From contig NZ_BGJX01000005.1 of NCBI RefSeq assembly GCF_009811655.1, forward strand, positions 62,001 through 126,000: a stretch of 64,000 nucleotides of DNA, read 5' to 3'. The notes below the pieces were generated by a model. It worked only from the letters and a program-made list of their open reading frames with translations. It was not told the origin of the DNA and made no database searches. Of the stretch, positions 36,930-45,254 are shown piece by piece. How positions within the stretch are numbered: the stretch's first letter is position 1; every line of letters starts with the position of its first letter. This DNA is from Methylosinus sp. Ce-a6 (GTDB taxonomy: Bacteria > Pseudomonadota > Alphaproteobacteria > Rhizobiales > Beijerinckiaceae). The position numbers and the translations under genes are program-made.

Positions 36930-38054
36930 TCAGTCGCCGGCGAGCGCCATATCGTCGCGGTGGATGATCTCGTCCGGTCCTTTGAAGCCCAGAAACCCTT
37001 CGATGTCGCGCGAGGAGCGGCCGATGATGCGGGCGGCGTCCAATGCGTCATAGGTCACGAGCCCGCGACCGATTTCGCCGCCCGAAGGATTGCGGATGAC
37101 GACGCAATCGCCGCGCGCGAAGCCCCCCTCGAGCGCGGTGACGCCGGCCGGCAGCAGGCTCTTGCCGGAAAACAGCGCGCGCGCCGCGCCTTCGTCCACA
37201 TGCACGACTCCCTTGGGCTCGAGCGAGCCCGCGATCCATTTTTTTCGCGCGGTGACCGGGGTCGAGGGCGTCAAGAACCAGGTGCAGGGCCCGCCTTCGG
37301 CGATGCGGCTGAGCGGAGCCTCCACGCGGCCGTCGGCGATGACCATATGGGCGCCGCCGGTGGTCGCGATCTTGGCCGCCTCGATCTTGGTGCGCATTCC
37401 CCCGCGCGAGAATTGCGAGGCCGCGCCGCCCGCCATGGCCTCGACCTCCGCCGTCACGCGGGGAACGATATCTATGCGCCGCGCATCTGGGTCGCTCGCC
37501 GGCGGGGCGGTGTAGAGGCCGTCGACGTCCGAGAGCAGCACCAGGAGGTCGGCGCTGGCCATTGTCGCGACGCGGGCGGCGAGCCGGTCATTATCGCCAT
37601 AGCGAATCTCGGAGGTCGCGACAGTGTCGTTCTCATTGATGACCGGCACGGCTCGGAGCGCCAGGAGCCGAGTCAGGCATTCGCGGGCGTAGAGATAGCG
37701 GCGGCGCTCCTCCGTATCGCCGAAGGTGACGAGAATCTGCCCCGCCGTCATGCCGAGGTCGCCCAAGGTCTCGGCCCAGATGCGGGCGAGGGCGATCTGG
37801 CCGACGGCGGCCGCGGCCTGGCTGTCCTCGAGCGGCAGCGCTCCCGAGGGCAGGCCCAGCACGCTGCGGCCGAGCGCCACCGCGCCCGAGGAGACGACGA
37901 GCACATCCGCGCCCCGCCTGTGCGCCGCCGCGAGATCGCCGGCGAGAAGCGCCAGCCAGTCGCGCTTCACCTTCGCCTCGCGCGGATCGACGAGCAGCGA
38001 GGAGCCGACCTTGACGACGATGCGGCGGAAGGAGTCGAGCTTGGGGCGTTTCAC
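36930..38054 (-). CDS. proB: Glutamate 5-kinase
   Basis: First step of proline synthesis. The amino-acid kinase domain begins [14 protein letters not shown] (about residues 10-23), has [13 protein letters not shown] near 51-63 and [20 protein letters not shown] near 137-156. A C-terminal PUA domain covers roughly the last 95 residues ([20 protein letters not shown]). The length of 374 aa is usual. It is usually next to obg in related genomes; obg is not in this window. Confidence 0.95.
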   Translation of the reverse strand: MKRPKLDSFRRIVVKVGSSLLVDPREAKVKRDWLALLAGDLAAAHRRGADVLVVSSGAVALGRSVLGLPSGALPLEDSQAAAAVGQIALARIWAETLGDLGMTAGQILVTFGDTEERRRYLYARECLTRLLALRAVPVINENDTVATSEIRYGDNDRLAARVATMASADLLVLLSDVDGLYTAPPASDPDARRIDIVPRVTAEVEAMAGGAASQFSRGGMRTKIEAAKIATTGGAHMVIADGRVEAPLSRIAEGGPCTWFLTPSTPVTARKKWIAGSLEPKGVVHVDEGAARALFSGKSLLPAGVTALEGGFARGDCVVIRNPSGGEIGRGLVTYDALDAARIIGRSSRDIEGFLGFKGPDEIIHRDDMALAGD

Positions 38055-38173
38055 GGGAGAGCGGTTCTTTCGGAGAGAGGCCGAGCAGGCGACTTATAGC
38101 CCTTCCGCCACGAAAGCCCACCCCACGTCGGGCCGGAGGCCGCCGACGAAACGCGACGCGGCCTCATGGCGCG

Positions 38174-38905
38174 TCATCGGGCCGTCGGCGCGCCGCGATT
38201 GCGCAAAAACACGACATAGCCGAGAAAATTCGGCCGCTTCGCCAGAGCGGCCGGCGGCGACCATTGCGCCCCTTCGGCGAGGCCGAGGCGGAAGGGAGTG
38301 CGCAGCCGCCCGAGCCGCGCCAGATAGGCGTCGATGTTCTCGACCGTCTCGGCGCCGCGATAGGTCTGAAAGACGAGCTCGTCGACGCTGCCCCAAAGCG
38401 CGTCCATATCCTCCGGCGCGGCTTGCGACGCCCAATCCATGAGGCCCGTCGCGCCGAGCGCGCAATCCTTCGGCAGCGCGTTGCGCAATCCGCGCAGGAA
38501 GGCGGCGTAATTCTGCAAGCCGCGCGTCGAAGCGTCGAAATCGATCTGCACGCCGGCGACGCGGCCCGGATGCGCCCGCCAGGCGTCCAGCCGGCGGATG
38601 ATGTGCGCGATGATCTCGGGCGGCCAATCGAGGCTGCGCACGCGATAGACGAGCCAGAGCGTCGCCCGATGCGGGCCGGGCTCGGCGCCGCCTTGCGCCT
38701 TCATGCGGACGAAGCCGTTGCGATCCGGCCCGATCTCGCCCGAGTGCAGATAGATCGTCTTCGCTTCGGCGAGCTCCGGGCGGCCTTTGACGCCCGCCCA
38801 CAGCCAGAAGGCGTCGTAATCCGCCGCCCGCACGGTTGGCCCGGCTGCGGCGCCAAAGGCGCAGAGCAGGGCGCAGAGCGCGAGGAGGAGGCGCCGCGAT
38901 CTCAC
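38174..38905 (-). CDS. DUF3142 domain exported protein, 243 aa
   Basis: A signal peptide (RRLLLALCALLCAFGAAAGP) precedes a domain with AGVQIDFDASTRGLQNYAAF (about 118-137), the DUF3142 pattern, which looks like a TIM-barrel glycosidase fold with an acidic site; GLMDWASQA and FQTYRGAETVENIDAYL also fit. Catalytic function is unproven. I start at GTG 38905, whose GTGA overlaps the stop of the upstream gene; this gives a clean signal peptide, unlike the ATG at 38932. Translation is therefore probably coupled to the upstream gene. Confidence 0.82.
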   Translation of the reverse strand: MRSRRLLLALCALLCAFGAAAGPTVRAADYDAFWLWAGVKGRPELAEAKTIYLHSGEIGPDRNGFVRMKAQGGAEPGPHRATLWLVYRVRSLDWPPEIIAHIIRRLDAWRAHPGRVAGVQIDFDASTRGLQNYAAFLRGLRNALPKDCALGATGLMDWASQAAPEDMDALWGSVDELVFQTYRGAETVENIDAYLARLGRLRTPFRLGLAEGAQWSPPAALAKRPNFLGYVVFLRNRGAPTAR

Positions 38906-41019
38906 CAGTAATATTGCAGGTTGCGCGCCCATTGCGTCGCGCCGTAGCGCGACTTCAACATTTGAAACCAGGCTTTCCGCTGCGCCTTTTCGACATCCTT
39001 GCCGCCGCAGGCGTTGCCGCCCGCGGGCGCATAGCAACTGATCGCGCGATAGAGCGCATAGACCCTGTCGTCGTCCTTCGTCTTCGGATCGGCGATCAGC
39101 CGTTGATAGACTTCGCCTCGCGCGAATGGCTCGCCGGGGAAGATCGCTTTGGCGCCGCCCAATTCGTCCGCTGCGGGACGCCAGGCGTCGAAACGGGCGA
39201 AGTCGGAGCGGCGGACGAAATCGCCGAGGCAGAGCAGCCCATGCGCGGAGCGCGGATCGGCGGCGAGCTCGGCGACCACAGCCCTCAGCGCCGGGCATTT
39301 ATAGGGCTCGTTCACAGCCGGCGACAGAAAGATCGCCGATTCGGGGAGATCGGAGATTTGCGGCGCCTCGGCGTCGTCCTTCGCGAGGCCTTCGGGCGAG
39401 AAATCGCGCAGGAAATTCGCATATTGGCCGCGCGTCGCCTCCTTGTAGAGCAGCAGGAAGCGCGCGAGCCGCCGCTCGGCCGGGCTCCCTCGAGGATCGG
39501 CGACGGCCATGCGCAGCAGGATCGGCCCCGCGGTGTGGCGCAGGAGGATCGCGCGAATGCGGGGCGAGGACAGGCGCGTTTCGGCCAAGAAGACCTTATT
39601 CGCCATGCCGGCGCGCTCATAGCTCATGGCGAGGCCGAGCTCGACCGCCTCTTTCCACAAGGGATTGGAGACGGTCCCGCGCAGCTTCGTCCAATGCTCG
39701 ATCGCCGCCGGAAGCTCGCCCGAGGCCATCAGCGCTTGGCCGCGCAAAGTCTCGCGGCTGAAGGCGAGATAGTTGCTCGGCCCAGGGACGGGAGGTCCGA
39801 GCCATTGCAGCGTCGCCGCGAAATCGGCGTCGGCGTAATAGGCGCGCGCGGCTTTCAGAAAGCCGAAGAGCTCCTCGCGGCCGGCGAAGGCCGGCGCCTG
39901 AGCGTCGAGCTCGGCTGCGGAAAAGCGCGTCTCGGCTCCGTCGGAGCGCAATCTCATCAGAATCTGCGTCGCCAGCAGGATCGGCTCCCGGCTCTTGTGG
40001 TCTTTGGCGGCGGTCAGATATTTGGAGTCGATCTCCTGCGCCAGATCGACGCTGTCGAGACTCGTCTTCGCGCCGCTCCCTTGCGCGATCCGCCGCCCAT
40101 ATTCGGCGGCGAGACTATCCTCATCCGCCGCGAGCCAATAGACGCGCCGCAATAGGCCCTGCGCCGAGGCCGCGTAGCGCCCCGTCGGATAGGCGTTCAG
40201 ATAGGTTTGAAAGGCGGTTTGCGCCGCGGTCAGCGTGGCGCGATCGGTCACATTGGGTTCGGCGGTCCCGTCGAAATTGGCGAAGGCGCCGATCTGCGCC
40301 TTGTTGAGCAGGGCGCGGGCGATCATGTAGCGCGCCGCTTCGCGCAGCCATGCGTTGCGCACGGTCGCGAGCTTATCGAAGCGCTCCAGCGCGCGGTCGA
40401 GATCGCCCTCATAGAAGGCGTCGGCGCCGGAGAGATAGGACGCGAATTCCTGCGCCGCGGCCGCGGAAGGCGCAATTCCCGTGAGCGAAGCGGGCAAGGC
40501 CGCGGCGTCGGCCTTGTCGCCGCGGCAGGAGGGCGCGATCTTGTCCCGCGCCGCCGTCAGCAGCCGCCGCTCCTCGGCGGAAAGGGCGGGCTCGGCCTCG
40601 ACCGCGGCCGCGAAAGCGCGGCGCCCGGAGTCCATCGAGACGCAGCGCGTTCCCTCGCCGTCGGCGAAGGCGCCGACGGTCTCGTCCTTCCCGTCGCGCG
40701 CCGTCGCGGCGGATCGGCAAGCGTCGGTGAAATCGGGCCTGGAAAACAGCACGGAAGAATAGAAGTCGATCTTCTCGTCGCCCTTCGACACGGCGTCGTC
40801 CTTCGGCCGCAGCTTCGGATCGGCGTCCATCATCAGGAAGAGGAGATTGAGACGTGTGTCATTGCCGGGGCTGAGGAAGGGCATGCCGCTCTGTTCGGCA
40901 TAGCTCTTCTGATCGAGCGCCCAGCGTCCGGGAGTGGGATAGCCGCCGCCGCATGCGCGAGCAGTCCCGGCGGAAAGCAGAAGGAGGAGAGAAACGACGC
41001 CTGCGAGAGAGAAGCGCAT
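38902..41019 (-). CDS. Large exported TPR-like protein, 705 aa
   Basis: I do not recognise a named family. A signal peptide (AGVVSLLLLLSAGTARACGG) precedes an almost wholly helical protein. Several alpha-alpha repeat units (for example LDRALERFDKLATVRNAWLR near 215-235 and ALMASGELPAAIEHWTKL near 440) suggest a TPR-like superhelix as in lipoproteins of assembly complexes. CGGGYPTPGRW opens the mature protein. The start at ATG 41019 is chosen for the signal peptide; the frame is open 63 bases further. It is coupled to the DUF3142 gene by a four-base overlap, so the two probably act together in the periplasm. Confidence 0.78.
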   Translation of the reverse strand: MRFSLAGVVSLLLLLSAGTARACGGGYPTPGRWALDQKSYAEQSGMPFLSPGNDTRLNLLFLMMDADPKLRPKDDAVSKGDEKIDFYSSVLFSRPDFTDACRSAATARDGKDETVGAFADGEGTRCVSMDSGRRAFAAAVEAEPALSAEERRLLTAARDKIAPSCRGDKADAAALPASLTGIAPSAAAAQEFASYLSGADAFYEGDLDRALERFDKLATVRNAWLREAARYMIARALLNKAQIGAFANFDGTAEPNVTDRATLTAAQTAFQTYLNAYPTGRYAASAQGLLRRVYWLAADEDSLAAEYGRRIAQGSGAKTSLDSVDLAQEIDSKYLTAAKDHKSREPILLATQILMRLRSDGAETRFSAAELDAQAPAFAGREELFGFLKAARAYYADADFAATLQWLGPPVPGPSNYLAFSRETLRGQALMASGELPAAIEHWTKLRGTVSNPLWKEAVELGLAMSYERAGMANKVFLAETRLSSPRIRAILLRHTAGPILLRMAVADPRGSPAERRLARFLLLYKEATRGQYANFLRDFSPEGLAKDDAEAPQISDLPESAIFLSPAVNEPYKCPALRAVVAELAADPRSAHGLLCLGDFVRRSDFARFDAWRPAADELGGAKAIFPGEPFARGEVYQRLIADPKTKDDDRVYALYRAISCYAPAGGNACGGKDVEKAQRKAWFQMLKSRYGATQWARNLQYYW

Positions 41020-41109
41020 GGAGACGATCCGAATTGAGATAGGCGCGCGCCGCGACAGTCTCGGAAATATGGCGCAATTCATTGATATTTATATGGAGAT
41101 TTCGCAGGC

Positions 41110-41186
41110 TGGCAGGAGTGGAGGGACTCGAACCCCCAACCCCCGGTTTTGGAGACCGGTGCTCTAGCCGATTGAGCTACACTCCT
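41110..41186 (-). tRNA. tRNA-Trp (CCA)
   Basis: The minus strand folds into a full cloverleaf: acceptor AGGAGTG/CACTCCT, anticodon stem CCGGT/ACCGG, loop CTCCAAA with anticodon CCA, T-loop TTCGAGT. The 3' CCA is encoded. It is 77 bases long. Confidence 0.97.
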
Positions 41187-41272
41187 GCGGTGACGGCGCG
41201 CCGTCGGGCCTCTCCATGCCGCATCATGGGCGCGGATGCAAGCGCCGGGTCGGCTCCCGGCGCATTTCGGCG

Positions 41273-41782
41273 TCAGGAATTGCCGCCCGAGAGAACTGTG
41301 ACGGCGCGGCGGTTCTGCGACCAGCAGGAAATATCGTCGCAGACGGCGACCGGCCGCTCCTTGCCATAGCTGATCGTGCGGATGCGGGCCGCCGAGAGGC
41401 CGCGCGAGGCGAGATAATTCTTCACCACCTCGGCGCGGCGGGCGCCCAGAGCGAAATTATATTCGCGCGTGCCGCGCTCGTCGGCGTGGCCTTCCACGGT
41501 GAAGGAATAGCGGCCGTAGCGCTGCAGCCAATCGGACTGCTTGTCGAGCGTCGCCTGCGCGGTGGACGTCAGCTCGCTCGAATCGGTCTCGAAATAAACA
41601 CGGTCGCCGACATTGATGACGAAATCCTGCGGGCTTCCGGGCGCCGCATAGCCGCCGCGGCCATTGGCGCCGGCGAGCGCGGCGTTTTCGTCCTCGGCGT
41701 TCTTCGCGCAGGCGGCGAGAGAGGCCGCCGCCAGCAAAGCGGCGGCGAAGCGCAGGGCGCGCGCGGCGGAAACGAATCCCAT
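41273..41782 (-). CDS. pal: Peptidoglycan-associated lipoprotein
   Basis: This outer-membrane lipoprotein belongs to the Tol-Pal system that constricts the envelope at division. A signal peptide ends in the lipobox LAAC (Cys 25). The OmpA-like C-terminal domain contains VYFETDSSELTSTAQATL (about 62-79) and the peptidoglycan-binding signature TVEGHADERGTREYNFALG (about 94-112) and ARRAEVVKNYL. It is 169 aa. No tolB or ybgF is adjacent on either side in this window, which is unusual because pal normally follows tolB. Confidence 0.94.
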   Translation of the reverse strand: MGFVSAARALRFAAALLAAASLAACAKNAEDENAALAGANGRGGYAAPGSPQDFVINVGDRVYFETDSSELTSTAQATLDKQSDWLQRYGRYSFTVEGHADERGTREYNFALGARRAEVVKNYLASRGLSAARIRTISYGKERPVAVCDDISCWSQNRRAVTVLSGGNS

Positions 41783-42088
41783 ATCCTCGAAACTCCTCTG
41801 ACGACGGCTCGACCGTCGCCAGTCCTAGCTGCGCAGGGGTTAAGCGAAGGTTCCATCAACCTTGACGAAAGCTTGTCGCGCCCTGCCGCCGCGCGTTCGA
41901 TGTCGGTAAGGTTAACGTGAGCTTGATCGTCGATGCGGTCGATGGCGCGAGTGAGGCGAAAAAGCGGCGCGAAAAGCGTCGCTTCCGTCGCCGAGGCGAG
42001 CGCGGACGGGAAGCTCGGGGGGCTGGACCGCCGCGCCGATCATTGTTAGCAATTCGTTCATCATAAGGCGGAGGGAATCGGGACGACG
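41783..42088. promoter_or_regulatory. Divergent promoter region between pal and a lipoprotein gene
   Basis: The 306 bases hold the promoters of both divergent genes. A hairpin CGACGG-CTCGA-CCGTCG at 41802-41818 lies 20 bases upstream of the pal start. No gene is supported; short frames here are shadows. Confidence 0.5.
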
Positions 42089-42727
42089 ATGCGCGATCTG
42101 AAACGCTTCGCCGGCAAATTTGCCGCGCCATTCTGCGCGCTTTTCTCCGCTGTGACGCTCGCCGGCTGCGTCGACACGGCGGTCGAGATCGGCCATCCGC
42201 GTCCCGAGCAGCTCGCCCAGCGGCAACGTTCGACGCCGCGCTCCGGCGTCAGTCCGCGCGGCGCGCCGGTCGCGCTCACCAGCCTCGAAGGCGCGCCGGA
42301 GGATGCGCTGGCGCGGTTTCGCCCCGCGTTCGCGCGCGCCGCCGAGAGCCGCGATATCGTCTCGGCCGGCGAGCCCGAGGCGGCCTATCGTTTGCGCTTC
42401 TATCTCACCGCCTATGCGAGCGCCGAAGGGGCGACGCGCTTCGCCTATGTCTTCGATGTGTTCGATCGCAATGGAAGACGGGCCCGCCGTCTGACCGACG
42501 AAATCGCGGTGAAGGGCGCAGGCGATCCCTGGACGCTGCTCGACGACAGAACGCTCGCCGAGGTCGCGGCGCGCGGCGCCGAGGAGCTCGCGGCCTTTCT
42601 CTCCGATACGCCCGAGGCGATCGCGGCGGCGGCGGGCGGCGAGTCGGGCGTGACGATCGCCGCCGCCGCGCGAACCGAGCCGGCGCAGAGCGCCGTCAAG
42701 CCATTGGGTTTCGCCGAAGCGAAGTGA
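42089..42727 (+). CDS. Putative lipoprotein of unknown function, 212 aa
   Basis: A signal peptide with an n-region rich in Lys/Arg ends in the lipobox TLAGC (Cys 28). The mature part has an unstructured 40 residues, a compact domain at about 70-180 (YRLRFYLTAYASAEGATRFA; FDVFDRNGRRARRLTDEIAV) that looks like a beta-sandwich, and an Ala-rich tail. I do not recognise the family. It is upstream of the riboswitch by about 180 bases and seems separate from it. Confidence 0.68.
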   Translation: MRDLKRFAGKFAAPFCALFSAVTLAGCVDTAVEIGHPRPEQLAQRQRSTPRSGVSPRGAPVALTSLEGAPEDALARFRPAFARAAESRDIVSAGEPEAAYRLRFYLTAYASAEGATRFAYVFDVFDRNGRRARRLTDEIAVKGAGDPWTLLDDRTLAEVAARGAEELAAFLSDTPEAIAAAAGGESGVTIAAAARTEPAQSAVKPLGFAEAK

Positions 42728-42904
42728 GGGCTCGGCCCAAGGAGTGATCGCGGCCGCGCCCGAGGCGCCCCGCGGCCCGGCCTGCTGGAAGCTAATCGGT
42801 CCGAGACGCCCTCGACGGCGCGACCGGCCGGCGGGCGCATTGACGTCGCAGGCGCCTTTCGGTATCGAATTAGCTACAAAAGGCCGCGATGGCAAAGCCG
42901 TCGC

Positions 42905-43020
42905 GCCAGGGGATGGGGTGCCCCCTATAACCGCCGTAGAGGCTGATGACTCCTGCATGAATCGGCGGTCCTCCCGGTCGCAGACCGGGGGCGCTCGCGC
43001 GCAAAACGCAGGAGGAAACA
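42905..43020 (+). promoter_or_regulatory. Fluoride riboswitch (crcB RNA) with translational expression platform
   Basis: The aptamer lies at 42905-42957. It has GGGGATGGGGTGCCCCC, ATAACCGCC and GGCTGATGACTCCTGC, in the order and wording of the fluoride (crcB) consensus. P1 is AGGGG (42908-42912) with CCCCT (42922-42926); P2 is GCC (42933-42935) with GGC (42941-42943); the pseudoknot is GGGGT (loop of P1) with ACTCC. In the platform, CTCCTGC at 42950-42956 is the exact complement of GCAGGAG at 43008-43014, the ribosome binding site of the next gene, so fluoride binding should free it. A further hairpin, CCCGGT/ACCGGG, is at 42973-42989. Found by eye; a covariance search is needed for certainty. 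Confidence 0.85.
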
Positions 43021-43022
43021 AG

Positions 43023-43469
43023 ATGAATCAGGATCTCTCGGTTTTCATTACCCCCTTCGCTCTCATCATCGGCTGCGCGCTGATCGCGGCGGGCGGTCTC
43101 TATTTCATCGACATCAAATTTCTGAAGTCGCGCTTCCAGGCGGTCGCGGCGCTTGCCGCGGGGTTTATCGTCCTTGGCGCGTTGGAGGTCGTGCTCGCCG
43201 GCAGCAGCGTCTCCTTCTTCAAGGCGCAACAGGTGCAGACCTCCGCATGCGAGCTCAAGGGCGAATCGGCGCATCCGGAGGCGCGTCTCGGCGGCGACGC
43301 CGGCATCATTCACAAGCATATCCTCGCCTGCATGGAAATGGCCGGCTATGAATGGTCGCCCGAGCACCGCAACTGCAAGGACGCGCCGCTCGCCACCAAT
43401 CCCTATTGCTATCTGCCGCTCGGCGGCTTCGACCGCACGATCACCGCGTTTCAACTGAGATTCGAATAG
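43023..43469 (+). CDS. Riboswitch-controlled small membrane protein with Cys-rich tail, 148 aa
   Basis: I do not recognise the family. Two transmembrane helices (about 9-29 and 40-61) are joined by a short basic loop (KFLKSRFQ), which by the positive-inside rule puts the loop in the cytoplasm and both ends in the periplasm. The C-terminal domain of about 85 residues has Cys 76, 103, 118 and 129 in the pattern CMEMAGYEWSPEH-x2-C-KDA-x8-CYLP. The ribosome binding site AGGAGG is strong but lies in a stretch that can pair with the fluoride aptamer. It has no resemblance to Fluc/CrcB or CLC-F channels. A paralogue follows. A role in fluoride or its consequences is inferred from context. Confidence 0.8.
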   Translation: MNQDLSVFITPFALIIGCALIAAGGLYFIDIKFLKSRFQAVAALAAGFIVLGALEVVLAGSSVSFFKAQQVQTSACELKGESAHPEARLGGDAGIIHKHILACMEMAGYEWSPEHRNCKDAPLATNPYCYLPLGGFDRTITAFQLRFE

Positions 43470-43602
43470 CCGGAGCGCAATGGCGCGGCTAAGCTCGCTC
43501 TCCGCCCGCGCGGGGCGCTTGCCGTCCGGAGGACTTGCTCCATTTGAACGTGAGACTCCGGGGATGGCGGCGCCCTGTCGGGAACTGACGGGAGACGTGC
43601 CG

Positions 43603-44052
43603 ATGAACGAGGATATCGCCGCCTTCGTGGCACCGCTGACGCTGATGCTCGGCGGCGGCCTTTTGGCCTTGGGCGCGCTGTCCTTTATCGGGATCGATTA
43701 TTTCGGCACCAAGTTCAAGGCGCGCGTCGCATTCGCGATCGGCCTCGCCTTCATCGTCGCCACCGAGCTCGTCTTCGTGACGGGCAGCAGCAGCGGGCGC
43801 TATTTCTCAGGGTTGAAGACCGACGTCACCGACTGCGAGCTGGACGGAGAGACCAGGCTGCCCGAGGAGCGGCACAAGAACAGCAGAGTGCTCCACGACT
43901 ATATCGTCGGCTGCATGGAGCGGCTCGGCTACGATTGGAACGCCGAGCACGAGCACTGCAAAGAAGCGCGGATCGCCACCAATTCCTTCTGCTATCTGCC
44001 GAAGCGGGCGGTGGCGCGGGCGATCGTGCGCTTCCAGACCGCCTTCGAATAG
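43603..44052 (+). CDS. Paralogous small membrane protein with Cys-rich tail, 149 aa
   Basis: This protein has the same plan as the preceding one: two helices (about 9-30 and 41-61), a basic loop (FGTKFKARV), and a C-terminal domain with Cys 78, 104, 119 and 130 aligned to those of the neighbour (CMERLGYDWNAEH, then CKEARIATNSFCYLP). The two are products of a tandem duplication, well diverged. The ATG at 43603 is preceded by GGGAGA; an in-frame ATG 39 bases upstream is less likely. The 133-base gap contains no second riboswitch, so it either shares the transcript of the first gene or is controlled separately. Function is unknown. Confidence 0.8.
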   Translation: MNEDIAAFVAPLTLMLGGGLLALGALSFIGIDYFGTKFKARVAFAIGLAFIVATELVFVTGSSSGRYFSGLKTDVTDCELDGETRLPEERHKNSRVLHDYIVGCMERLGYDWNAEHEHCKEARIATNSFCYLPKRAVARAIVRFQTAFE

Positions 44053-44084
44053 CGCCGTCTCCCGCTCCAGACCTATTTGAATTC

Positions 44085-44130
44085 GCATGTTTTTTTTCCG
44101 AAAACTGCTTCGCGCTTTTCGGGAACATGC
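44085..44130 (+). repeat. GCATGTT...AACATGC palindrome, copy 1
   Basis: GCATGTT and CCGAAAA pair with TTTTCGG and GAACATGC across a core TGCTTCGCG. A run of eight T interrupts the left arm. A second copy is at 59461-59503. It could serve as a terminator for the small membrane protein genes. Confidence 0.75.
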
Positions 44131-44145
44131 TCTAAAGCGCCGCGC

Positions 44146-45111
44146 TCACGCGCTCTCCACCGCCTCGCCTGGGACGAAAGCGTCGAAAGCCGCCCAGAAC
44201 TGCTCGCGCAATTCGTCGCGCTCCATCAGCAATTCATGGCGGGCGCCGGGAACCTCGACGAGGCTCGCGACCGCTAGACGCTGCGCGAATCGCTCGATCG
44301 CGCGCGACGACACGATACGATCGCGCCCGCAGAGAAAGGCCATCACCGGCGTGCGCACGGCGCGGGCGTATTCGGGCGCGGCGAATTGCTTCATCAAGCG
44401 GAAGGCCGCGTTGGCCCAGCCGACCGTCGGATCGCCGACCGCCAGTTGCGGCGCGGCGTGCAGAACGTCGGCGTTGCGCGCGAAGCGGGCGGCGTCGGAG
44501 GTCAGCCGATTGCCCTCGAAGGGCAGCTCATTGAGCGCTTGCGGACCGCCGCCCGGCACATACATCGCGCCGAGCCCGAACATGTCGAGCGTGTCCGCGA
44601 GGGCGCGCGCGCCGATCGGAAAGCGCAAGCCCTCGAAATCGATCATCGGCGCCGCGACGATGACGCGATCGAAGGGCGAGCGCGCCGAATGGGCGCGGTC
44701 GAGCAGAATGGCGCCGCCCATGGAATGGGCCAGCGCATACCAGGGAGAAGGGCAGGCGAGCGCCAGCACATCGGTGATGAAGGCGTCGAGATCGCGCTGA
44801 TAGAGCGCGAAATCGTCGACATGGCCCTTGCGCGGATCGGCGAGATCGCGCTCCGAGCCGCCCTGTCCGCGCCAATCCAGCGTCACCACATGGAAGTCGC
44901 GCGCCAGCAGCTCGTTGATCGTCTCGAAATATTTTTCGATGAATTCCGCACGGCCCTGGAACAGCGCGACCGTGCCGATCGCCCCGCGCGCGGGCGAAAA
45001 GCTCGCGGCGCGCAACATGCGTCCGTCCGCCGTGCGAATGGCGAAGACCGACGCATTGGGCGGCGTGGGATTGTTAGGCGTCGCGATGAGCTGCGGTTCG
45101 GTGAGCGGCAT
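44146..45111 (-). CDS. Alpha/beta hydrolase, monoacylglycerol lipase / lysophospholipase type, 321 aa
   Basis: This is a serine hydrolase of the PldB/MGL group. The oxyanion region is ALFQGRAEFIEKYFETINEL (about residues 49-68), where most relatives have HG; the conserved VVTLDWRGQGGSERDLADPR is at about 74-93. The nucleophile elbow is AHSMGG (about 128-133, with Ala replacing the usual first Gly). CGRDRIVSS contains the Asp and GARHELLME the His. No signal peptide. The start is set at 45111 because the sequence before it does not continue the family; its Shine-Dalgarno is weak. It is downstream of the copper receptor gene by 143 bases, which contain a short direct repeat. Confidence 0.85.
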   Translation of the reverse strand: MPLTEPQLIATPNNPTPPNASVFAIRTADGRMLRAASFSPARGAIGTVALFQGRAEFIEKYFETINELLARDFHVVTLDWRGQGGSERDLADPRKGHVDDFALYQRDLDAFITDVLALACPSPWYALAHSMGGAILLDRAHSARSPFDRVIVAAPMIDFEGLRFPIGARALADTLDMFGLGAMYVPGGGPQALNELPFEGNRLTSDAARFARNADVLHAAPQLAVGDPTVGWANAAFRLMKQFAAPEYARAVRTPVMAFLCGRDRIVSSRAIERFAQRLAVASLVEVPGARHELLMERDELREQFWAAFDAFVPGEAVESA

Positions 45112-45215
45112 GTCGGGCGTCCAGCTGCGGCCGGGAGAAAGTCGCTGATCGCTACTCTCTCCCGATCTATCGCATGGCTCGCGCGACGGCGCAAAAATTC
45201 CGAGGTCGGAACTTC

Positions 45216-45249
45216 GCCGGATCGATATGCGAGCCGGATCGATATGCGA
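45216..45249. repeat. Exact 17-bp tandem duplication
   Basis: GCCGGATCGATATGCGA occurs twice without spacing at 45216-45232 and 45233-45249, just after the receptor stop codon at 45255. It may be a recent replication slip; no function is evident. Confidence 0.8.
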
Positions 45250-45254
45250 AAATG

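Noticed and set aside
42905..42957. TPP riboswitch reading of the GGGGTGCC and GGCTGATGA blocks
   Set aside because: The TPP consensus needs CTGAGA and a CCTGATC-like block with a different spacing; the sequence fits the fluoride aptamer throughout instead.
43470..43602. A second fluoride aptamer before the second small membrane protein
   Set aside because: None of the conserved blocks occurs in this gap.
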